Source of the DNA: Arenimonas malthae CC-JY-1
GTDB lineage: Bacteria > Pseudomonadota > Gammaproteobacteria > Xanthomonadales > Xanthomonadaceae
Direction of reading: 5' to 3'
DNA: 64,000 bases
Assembly: GCF_000747075.1 (NCBI RefSeq)
Contig: NZ_AVCH01000001.1
Location: 118,445 to 182,444 of the forward strand
Shown: positions 58,075 through 64,000 of the stretch, piece by piece
Position numbering within the stretch: the stretch's first letter is position 1
How the letters are laid out: each line of letters starts with the position of its first letter
Notes under the pieces: generated by a model
Told to the model about the DNA's origin: nothing
The model's input: only the letters and a program-made list of their open reading frames with translations
The model's database searches: none
Program-made: the position numbers and the translations under genes

Positions 58075-59574
58075 TCAGGGTTTCGCCGGCGGCATGTCGC
58101 TGGGCTTGGCCAGCGGCTTGCGGCAGTGGAATTCGTAAAGCGCGCGCGTCTGCCGCCAGCTGTCCTGGCTGGTGGCGGAGACGATGCGGTCCCACCAGGC
58201 CTGGCACTGGCGGTCCTCTTCGGGGCTGAGCGTGGCCGGGTCGTCGCCGGCGTTCACGACCACGCCGTCGTTGTTGTTGACGATGCCGCAGCCGCCGCCG
58301 GCGGCCAGCACCACCACCTGGCAGCGCAGCTTCGATCCCGGGCTGCCGGGGATCGGGATGTCGATGGTCATCGTCGACGCCTCGACCGCGCGCTCGAGCA
58401 GTTCGGTGAGCAGGTCGTCGGTGGGGCGCCAGCTCTTGTCGAAGCGCGTGGGCTGGTATTCGAGCACGCGCCGGCGCTGCATGAACTTGCCGGCTTCCTC
58501 GATGCCCGGCTGGCGGAAGCCGAAGTTGCGGTCGTCGCCGGACGACTGCGCCAGGTCTTCCGACACCTGTTCGGGCAGGTCGATCGAGCCGTCGGGGTTG
58601 TACAGGCTCAGGCCCGCGAGACCGCCGCCCGTGGGCGCGACTTCCACCACCTGCATGGCGCCCGAGCCCGGCGTGGTTTCCGCGGCCTGGCGCTCCGCCG
58701 TTGCTTCGGCGGTCGCAGGCGGAGGCGGCGGGCCTTCGGTGAGGGCTTCGTCGATTTCAATCGGCTCCAGCGTCACCGGGTCGATGACGATCCTGGTTTT
58801 CTTGGGCTTCTCGCGATCGGGGCGCGGCAGGTCGACCGCGACGCTGGGCGCAGTGCGTTCGACCGTCGGCGCGTCGATGACCGGCGCGAGCGGCACGTCG
58901 GCGACGCGCTGCGGTTCGATGGCGGTGCGCGGCGTCGGCGCGAGTTCGGGCGCGGCGGCCGGCACCGGCGGCGCCACCCGGTCGAGCACGGGGGCCGGCA
59001 GCGGCGCTTCCATCGCGACCTCGGGCAGCGGCAGGGGCACCGGCACGGGCGACGGCGCGGGCTCGGGATCGGGCACCGGCACCGGGACCTCGATGGCCTC
59101 GACCACCGGCGCGGGCGCAGGGGGAAGCTCAACCACCGGCTCCTCGACCGGGGTTTCGACCGGCTCCGGTTCGGGTGCAGGCTGCGGCTCGGGCTCGGGC
59201 TCGGGTTCCGGTTCGGGTTCCGGCTCGGGCTGTGGTTGCGGCTCAGGCTGTGGTTCCGGCTCGGGCTGTGGTTGCGGCTCGGGCTGTGGTTCCGGCTCGG
59301 GCTGTGGCTGCGGCTCGGGCTCGGGCGGCGGCGGCTCGGGCTCCGGTTCGGGGAACAGCAGCACCAGCGTCGTCTGTTCCGGCGGCGGCGGCCGCGTGAC
59401 GAAGCTGCTTTGTTCGAACACCCAGAACACCAGCAGGTGGCCGCCGGTGATGATCAGCAGCAACGCGATGCGCAGGTGCAGCGGCAGCGGGTCGTGCTCG
59501 GGGATCGGTCGCCAGCGGTGGCCGGCGTCGATCAGTGCCTGGGCGGGATCGTGGGGTTCGATGGCGTCGCTCAC
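58075..59574 (-). CDS. Membrane-anchored proline-rich protein, TonB-like architecture
   Basis: A 499-aa protein, start taken at GTG 59574 ([14 protein letters not shown]); a TTG at 59625 is possible. A cytosolic N-terminus is followed by one membrane helix near 33-55 ([20 protein letters not shown]). Then comes a long EP/QP-rich stretch (about 70-150) and further Pro/Val-rich linker to about 230, as in TonB spanning the periplasm. The C-terminal 180 residues ([40 protein letters not shown]) show no TonB C-terminal signature and carry several Cys. Not recognised beyond architecture; a periplasm-spanning role is inference. Confidence 0.75.
   Translation of the reverse strand: MSDAIEPHDPAQALIDAGHRWRPIPEHDPLPLHLRIALLLIITGGHLLVFWVFEQSSFVTRPPPPEQTTLVLLFPEPEPEPPPPEPEPQPQPEPEPQPEPQPQPEPEPQPEPQPQPEPEPEPEPEPEPEPQPAPEPEPVETPVEEPVVELPPAPAPVVEAIEVPVPVPDPEPAPSPVPVPLPLPEVAMEAPLPAPVLDRVAPPVPAAAPELAPTPRTAIEPQRVADVPLAPVIDAPTVERTAPSVAVDLPRPDREKPKKTRIVIDPVTLEPIEIDEALTEGPPPPPATAEATAERQAAETTPGSGAMQVVEVAPTGGGLAGLSLYNPDGSIDLPEQVSEDLAQSSGDDRNFGFRQPGIEEAGKFMQRRRVLEYQPTRFDKSWRPTDDLLTELLERAVEASTMTIDIPIPGSPGSKLRCQVVVLAAGGGCGIVNNNDGVVVNAGDDPATLSPEEDRQCQAWWDRIVSATSQDSWRQTRALYEFHCRKPLAKPSDMPPAKP
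59165..59345. repeat. Imperfect tandem repeats coding EP/QP dipeptides
   Basis: Short repeats built on GGCTCGGGCTGTGGTTGCGG and close variants, in 6-bp multiples, encode alternating Glu-Pro and Gln-Pro in the gene at 58075. Multiples of six keep the frame, so copy number can change without breaking the protein. Confidence 0.75.
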
Positions 59575-59662
59575 GGGCACTGCGCTGGGAGAGGTCGCGC
59601 AGAGCCTACCCGGAAGGGGCGGCAAAAAACGGTTAAGCGAAAACCTGGTCCGCCGGCCGTGT

Positions 59663-60250
59663 TCAGCCGCGGGCTATGTAGGGCGCGCTGCCGGTGCTGT
59701 GGTCGGTGGCGTCGCGCACCGCGGTCACTTCCGGGATGCGGCCCATCATCGTCTTCTCGATGCCCTGCTTGAGCGTCACGTCGGCCATGCCGCAGCCGTG
59801 GCAGCCACCGCCGAAACGCAGGTAGACCACGCCATCGGCATCGATGGAATCAAGCTCCACGCGACCCTTGTGCGAGGCCAGCTGCGGGTTGATCTCGGAC
59901 TCGATCAGCCAGCGCACGCGCTCCACCAGGCCCGCGCCGTCGGCCGGCGCCTCGCCCTTGATGCGCGGCGCACGGATGGTCAGCTGGCCGCCGGTGGCGT
60001 TGCTGGTGAATTCGATCTCGGCGCCTTCCAGCCAGGGGGCGCTGGGCGCATCGACGTACAGCGTGAAGCCCTGGCAGTCGATCGCCCACTCGTCGCCGAG
60101 CAGGTCGCCGTGGTCGCAGAATTCCAGGCGCGCATCGGCGCGCGGCGTGCCGGGGTTCACGGCGGACAGGCGGATGCCGACGGCATCGCCGCCCTGGGAC
60201 TGCAGCAGGCGCAGGAAATACGCCTGCGCGCCTTCGGAGAGGTTGATCAT
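59663..60250 (-). CDS. nfuA: Fe-S biogenesis protein NfuA
   Basis: NfuA carries [4Fe-4S] clusters to target enzymes. Start at 60250 ([20 protein letters not shown]). The 195-aa protein has a degenerate A-type scaffold N-domain ([20 protein letters not shown]) and a C-terminal Nfu domain with C150-H-G-C153 in [20 protein letters not shown]. Length and domain order match the family. It is divergent from phhB. Confidence 0.96.
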   Translation of the reverse strand: MINLSEGAQAYFLRLLQSQGGDAVGIRLSAVNPGTPRADARLEFCDHGDLLGDEWAIDCQGFTLYVDAPSAPWLEGAEIEFTSNATGGQLTIRAPRIKGEAPADGAGLVERVRWLIESEINPQLASHKGRVELDSIDADGVVYLRFGGGCHGCGMADVTLKQGIEKTMMGRIPEVTAVRDATDHSTGSAPYIARG

Positions 60251-60307
60251 GGCGCGCATTCTACCCCCGGGCCCTATACTTCGCCCCCACCTCGCCGGAA
60301 CGCTGTC

Positions 60308-60646
60308 ATGACCCCGATCAGTGAACTCGCCGCCCGCCGCTGCCAGCCGCTCAAGGGCCCGCAGCACAAGCTCGACGCCGCCACCGTGGCCGCGCGCCTG
60401 GCCGCCCTGCCCGGCTGGGCCCTGGTGGAAGACGGCACGGCGATCGTGAAGACCTTCCGCTTCCCCGACTACTACCGGACGATGGCCTTCGTGAACGCGC
60501 TGGCCTTCATCGCCCACGCCGAAGACCACCACCCCGACCTGGGCGTGCACTACGACCGCGCCGTGGTGCGCTATTCCACCCACGACGTCGGCGGCCTGAG
60601 CGAAAACGACTTCACCTGCGCGGCCAAGGCCGAGCTTCTCCTGTAG
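60308..60646 (+). CDS. phhB: 4a-hydroxytetrahydrobiopterin dehydratase
   Basis: Pterin-4a-carbinolamine dehydratase, recycling the pterin cofactor used by phenylalanine hydroxylase. The 112-aa protein has [20 protein letters not shown] with the catalytic His pair and the [20 protein letters not shown] motif. Its TAG stop (60644-60646) lies within the REP element that starts at 60642, so the last codon is fixed by the repeat. Confidence 0.93.
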   Translation: MTPISELAARRCQPLKGPQHKLDAATVAARLAALPGWALVEDGTAIVKTFRFPDYYRTMAFVNALAFIAHAEDHHPDLGVHYDRAVVRYSTHDVGGLSENDFTCAAKAELLL

Positions 60647-60958
60647 GAGCGCCTTCAGGCGCGAAGCTGTTCGCCCCCGGTTTGCATATGCCGGGATCGT
60701 CCTCGGCGATGGGCCGCCATGCGCAAGTGCGCGTGCCGGGGACGCCGTGAACCCATCCATGGGGGCTCTTCGAAAACGTCCCTGTTTTCGAAGCCCCGGC
60801 ACGCGCACTTGCGCACGACGTCCCGCGGGATTTCCGGGCCGGAGCGATTTCCAGGGTGCGGCGTGGAGCGTTGTAGTGGCCGATCCGCCGGCCCGGGACC
60901 CTTGCCGGGAACGATCCCGGCACCAACCAGCCCGGTCGGGCCTGAAGGCCCTCCTACA
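60642..60958. repeat. Nested inverted-repeat element bounded by REP sequences
   Basis: Outer arms are inverted REP-type copies (60642-60662 and 60938-60958), each TGTAGGAG plus a hairpin: GCGCC-TTCA-GGCGC on the left and, on the other strand, GGGCC-TTCA-GGCCC on the right. They differ only by compensating bases. Inside are perfect dyads: 12 bp (60689-60700 with 60911-60922), 22 bp (60720-60741 with 60794-60815), 10 bp (60768-60777 with 60784-60793) nested in the last, and 9 bp (60834-60842 with 60888-60896). It looks like a REPIN/MITE-type element. No coding sequence is visible inside. Confidence 0.85.
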
Positions 60959-60966
60959 GGGATGGC

Positions 60967-61926
60967 TCAGCCCAGGCGGTCGAGGACGGCCTTGAGGTCG
61001 TCGCCGAGCGGCGCGTTGATCAGGTAGGGCGTCTTGCCCTGGTCGAGCGTGAACTCGATCGAGGCTGCATGCAGGAAGAGGCGCTTGAGGCCCGCCTGCT
61101 GGGCAAGCCGCTTGTTCGCCTCGGGGTCGCCGTACTTGTCGTCGCCGGCCACCGGGTGGCCCAGGTGGGCGGCATGCACGCGGATCTGGTGGGTGCGGCC
61201 GGTTTCGATGCGCACCTCGCAGAAGCTGTGGCCGCCGCGGCGCTCGAGCACCTTGAAGTGGCTGACCGAAGGTTTGCCCGCCGGGTCGACCCGCACCGAA
61301 CGCTCGCCGCCCTGCAGCACCGACTTCTGCAGCGGCGCATCCACCGTCAGCGTGCCGTTGGGCACCCGGCCCACCAGAAGCGCCAGGTACATCTTGCCCG
61401 GGCCCTCGTCGTCCTCGCCGCCGCGCATCAGCGCCTGCAGTTCGAGCAGGGCCGAGCGCTTCTTGGCGATGATGATCACGCCCGAGGTGTCGCGGTCGAG
61501 CCGGTGCACCAGTTCCAGCGGCTCGCCCGGGCGCAGGGCGCGCAGGGATTCGATCAGGCCGTGGCTGATGCCGCTGCCGCCGTGGGTAGCCAGGCCGCTG
61601 GGCTTGTTCACGGCCAGGATGGCCTTGTCCTCGAACAGGATGCTGGCGGCCAGGCGGTCGAGCAGGCCCTTCGGCGGCGGCCGCTGCTCGCCCGGCTCGT
61701 TCAGCTTCACCGGCGGGATGCGTACTTCGTCGCCCCCGGACAGGCGGCTGTCGGCCTTGGCCCGCTTGCCGTTGATGCGCACCTGGCCGCTGCGCACCAG
61801 CTTGTAGACCAGGCTGCGGGGCGCGCCCTTGAGCTGCAGCAGCAGGAAATTGTCCAGCCGCTGGCCGTCCCGGTCCGCCGGGACCCGGACCAGTCTCACG
61901 CCGGTCGAGACATCGTTTGCCGCCAT
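60967..61926 (-). CDS. rluC: 23S rRNA pseudouridine synthase RluC
   Basis: RluC modifies U955, U2504 and U2580 in E. coli 23S rRNA. The 319-aa protein has an N-terminal S4 domain ([20 protein letters not shown]), the catalytic [16 protein letters not shown] with the active Asp, and the [20 protein letters not shown] motif. It is divergent from rne, the usual neighbour. Its 3' end lies 9 bp from the REP-bounded element. Confidence 0.95.
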   Translation of the reverse strand: MAANDVSTGVRLVRVPADRDGQRLDNFLLLQLKGAPRSLVYKLVRSGQVRINGKRAKADSRLSGGDEVRIPPVKLNEPGEQRPPPKGLLDRLAASILFEDKAILAVNKPSGLATHGGSGISHGLIESLRALRPGEPLELVHRLDRDTSGVIIIAKKRSALLELQALMRGGEDDEGPGKMYLALLVGRVPNGTLTVDAPLQKSVLQGGERSVRVDPAGKPSVSHFKVLERRGGHSFCEVRIETGRTHQIRVHAAHLGHPVAGDDKYGDPEANKRLAQQAGLKRLFLHAASIEFTLDQGKTPYLINAPLGDDLKAVLDRLG

Positions 61927-61946
61927 GGGGGTTGCCCCTATACAAT
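61917..61946 (+). promoter_or_regulatory. Candidate rne promoter
   Basis: TTGCCG (61917-61922), 18-bp spacer, TACAAT (61941-61946), overlapping the rluC start region. Transcription from here would leave a leader of about 340 nt before rne. Confidence 0.6.
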
Positions 61947-62292
61947 CACTGCGCGAGATAACGTCCTGATTTCGAAGGGGCTCCCCGGCCGAAAGCCGAC
62001 CCCGCCGAATCCCGAGGAACCGCTACCACACCCCACGGGGGTGACCATGTTAGCCGGTGCCGAAGGCGGACGGATATTGCCGCTGGCCCCTGGGCCTGCG
62101 AACACCGGACGCCGCAAGGCGGGGTCCGGGCCCCTAGACCGAACAAACACAACAAGCGCTCCCGCGGGTACGCCCAAGGTTTCGTAGCGCTGGAAGTTCC
62201 TGCCAGGCCCGGGTGCGCCATGCGCCCCGGGCCAGAAACATCGGGCGCGGACCCCGGCGTTCCTCGCGGTACGAGCGCGTGAGGAATCCACC
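61947..62292 (+). promoter_or_regulatory. Long structured rne leader
   Basis: RNase E mRNA in E. coli has a long 5' leader with hairpins through which the enzyme limits its own synthesis. A leader of similar length is present here. Visible structures include CACCCC-ACG-GGGGTG (62029-62043) and a CCGGA/CGCC stem capped by GCAA (62105-62129, with a GGG bulge). An upstream reading frame (ATG 62047, stop 62185-62187, 46 codons) is preceded by GGGGGTGA and could be a leader peptide, but nothing else supports it. Sequence similarity to the E. coli leader is not evident by eye. Confidence 0.6.
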
Positions 62293-64000
62293 ATGAAACG
62301 TATGCTGATCAATGCCACGCAGGCCGAAGAACTGCGCGTGGCGATCGTCGATGGCCAGAACCTGTACGACATCGACATCGAGCAGCCCTCGAAGGAACAG
62401 AAGAAGTCCAACATCTACAAGGGCCGCATCGTCCGGCTCGAGCCGTCCCTCGAGGCGGCGTTCGTGGAATACGGCGGCGAGCGCCACGGCTTCCTGCCGC
62501 TGAAGGAAATCTCCCGCGACTACTTCGTCCCCGGCGTCGACCCGAACAAGGCCGGCCTGAAGGAATTCCTGCGCGAAGGCCAGGAAGTGGTCGTGCAGGT
62601 GGACAAGGAAGAGCGCGGCAACAAGGGCGCCGCCCTGACCACGTTCATCTCCCTGGCCGGCCGCTACATGGTGCTGATGCCGAACTCGCCCACCGCCGGC
62701 GGCGTCTCGCGCCGGGTCGAGGGCGACGACCGCGCCGCCCTCAAGGAGGCCATGGACGCGCTGACCATCCCCGACGAGATGGGCGTGATCATCCGCACCG
62801 CCGGCGTCGGCCGCGCCGCCGACGAGCTGCAGTGGGACCTCGACTACCTGCTCCAGGTCTGGAAGTCGATCACCGACGCCGCCCTGTCCAAGCCGGCCCC
62901 GTTCCTGATCTACCAGGAATCGCGCCTGATCATCCGCGCCCTGCGCGACTACCTGCGCGCCGACGTCGGCGAGATCCTGGTCGACACCCGGGAGATGTAC
63001 GACGAAGCGCGCGACTTCATGCAGTCGGTGATGCCGCAGAACCTGCGCAAGCTCAAGTTCTACGAAGATCCGACGCCGCTGTTCAACCGCTACCAGATCG
63101 AATCCCAGATCGAAGGCGCCTACGAGCGCCAGGTGCGCCTGCCCTCGGGCGGCTCGATCGTGGTGGACCAGACCGAGGCGCTGACCGCCATCGACGTGAA
63201 CTCCTCGCGCGCCACCAAGGGCAGCGACATCGAGGAAACCGCGTTCAACACCAACCTCGAGGCCGCCGACGAAGTGGCCCGCCAGATGCGCCTGCGCGAC
63301 CTGGGCGGCCTGGTGGTGATCGACTTCATCGACATGACCTCGGGCAAGCACCAGCGCCAGGTCGAGGAACGCCTGCAGCAGGCGCTCAAGCAGGACCGCG
63401 CCCGCGTGCAGATCGGCCGCATCTCGCGCTTCGGCCTGCTCGAGATGAGCCGCCAGCGCCTGCGCCCGAGCCTGGGCGAATCGAGCCAGATCGTCTGCCC
63501 GCGCTGCGAAGGCCACGGCCGCATGCGCAGCGTGGAATCGCTGTCGCTGTCCATCCTGCGCCTGGCCGAAGAGCACGCGATGAAGGAGAACACCGGGCAG
63601 GTGCTGGTGCAGGCCCCGCCGGAAATCGCCAACTACCTGCTCAACGAGAAGCGCCGCGCCCTGATCGAGATCGAGCAGCGCCACGACGCGCCGATCGTCA
63701 TCGTCGCCGACGACCAGCTCGAGACCCCGCACTTCAACATCAGCCGCCTGCGCGAGAACGAGCTGGGCGAGGAAGCCGGCAAGCCGAGCTACCACCGCAC
63801 CACCCCTCGCAAGCTGGCCGTGCATTCGCTGACCAAGGCGCACATCAACGTGCCCGACCTGCCGGCCGTCACCGCCGTGCGCCCGCCGAACCCGGCGCCG
63901 GTGCGCGAGGAAGCGCCCGCGCCCGAGGCCGCGCCGGCCCCGGTGTTCGTGCAGGCCCCGGCGCCCAAGCGCGGCTTCCTGGCGCGCCTGATGGCCGTGT
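62293..64000 (+). CDS. rne: Ribonuclease E, N-terminal part (3' end outside window)
   Basis: Main endoribonuclease for mRNA decay and rRNA processing. Start at 62293 ([20 protein letters not shown]), with GAGGAA upstream. The 569 visible codons cover the S1 domain (about 37-120), RNase H-like and 5'-sensor regions, the DNase I-like catalytic site ([34 protein letters not shown]), the zinc-link [10 protein letters not shown], and the small domain. A Pro/Ala-rich stretch then begins, as in the disordered scaffold half. The gene is cut by the window end. Confidence 0.97.
   Translation, partial: MKRMLINATQAEELRVAIVDGQNLYDIDIEQPSKEQKKSNIYKGRIVRLEPSLEAAFVEYGGERHGFLPLKEISRDYFVPGVDPNKAGLKEFLREGQEVVVQVDKEERGNKGAALTTFISLAGRYMVLMPNSPTAGGVSRRVEGDDRAALKEAMDALTIPDEMGVIIRTAGVGRAADELQWDLDYLLQVWKSITDAALSKPAPFLIYQESRLIIRALRDYLRADVGEILVDTREMYDEARDFMQSVMPQNLRKLKFYEDPTPLFNRYQIESQIEGAYERQVRLPSGGSIVVDQTEALTAIDVNSSRATKGSDIEETAFNTNLEAADEVARQMRLRDLGGLVVIDFIDMTSGKHQRQVEERLQQALKQDRARVQIGRISRFGLLEMSRQRLRPSLGESSQIVCPRCEGHGRMRSVESLSLSILRLAEEHAMKENTGQVLVQAPPEIANYLLNEKRRALIEIEQRHDAPIVIVADDQLETPHFNISRLRENELGEEAGKPSYHRTTPRKLAVHSLTKAHINVPDLPAVTAVRPPNPAPVREEAPAPEAAPAPVFVQAPAPKRGFLARLMAV

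Noticed and set aside
59165..59345. Regular short repeats that might be a CRISPR array
   Set aside because: Repeats are 6-bp based, have no unique spacers and are coding (EP/QP dipeptides).

Overview
The window is about 70 % G+C and looks like chromosome of a Xanthomonadaceae/Lysobacteraceae gammaproteobacterium (Lysobacter/Luteimonas/Xanthomonas type). The evidence is gene content and order: ndk-rlmN-pilF-rodZ-yfgM-bamB-der, serC-pheA-hisC-aroA-cmk-rpsA-ihfB-lapAB running into polysaccharide genes, aguA-aguB, and an unlinked type-B L36 gene. The assignment comes from family knowledge, not from a search.

Region 1 (1-3.7 kb) is accessory DNA. It carries a KfrA-like DNA-binding coiled-coil protein cut by the window edge, an unrecognised protein with a HEPN-like R-x5-H motif, an orphan MbcA/ParS/Xre-type antitoxin-like protein, and, convergent to these, a tyrosine-recombinase-like protein whose catalytic Tyr and the His of HxxR are replaced. 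It ends in an A+T-richer, gene-free stretch. Region 2 (3.7-4.8 kb) pairs an intact membrane-anchored BLUF photoreceptor with the wreck of its usual partner, an EAL phosphodiesterase gene with an internal out-of-frame deletion.

Region 3 (4.8-14.4 kb, minus strand) holds molybdenum cofactor genes (moeB, moeA, mobA), der, outer-membrane and envelope genes (bamB, yfgM, rodZ, pilF), rlmN and ndk. Region 4 (14.6-18.9 kb, plus) is a fatty-acid beta-oxidation operon behind its own TetR regulator. Region 5 (18.9-33.1 kb, minus) holds an amine oxidase-like flavoprotein, galU, a CapD/WbpM-type dehydratase, a WecA-type glycosyl-phosphate transferase, lapB/lapA, ihfB, rpsA, cmk, aroA, hisC, pheA and serC, mostly overlapping or nearly touching.

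Region 6 (33-49.4 kb) is a mosaic. It has a PAS-GGDEF-EAL c-di-GMP protein, the MsrPQ methionine sulfoxide repair pair, a double-FHA membrane protein, a polyhydroxyalkanoate-granule cluster (PHA system protein, patatin, phasin), a degenerate Mrr-fold membrane protein, and a lipid locus in which a 662-aa alcohol-forming acyl-CoA-reductase-like protein is divergent from an acyl-CoA-binding protein and a TetR regulator. It also has type-B L36, putrescine synthesis from agmatine (aguA, aguB) and a TraB-family membrane protein. Region 7 (49.4-57.1 kb, minus) is a three-gene RND efflux operon with two different pumps and one adaptor but no outer-membrane channel. Region 8 (57.3-64 kb) carries two cytochromes c, a proline-rich TonB-like protein, nfuA, phhB, a nested palindromic REP-type element, rluC and the divergent rne gene with a long structured leader; rne runs off the end.

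The most unusual items are the KfrA/HEPN-like/antitoxin-like/recombinase-like cluster, the decayed EAL gene beside BLUF, the nested inverted-repeat element at 60642-60958, and the fatty acyl-CoA reductase locus.
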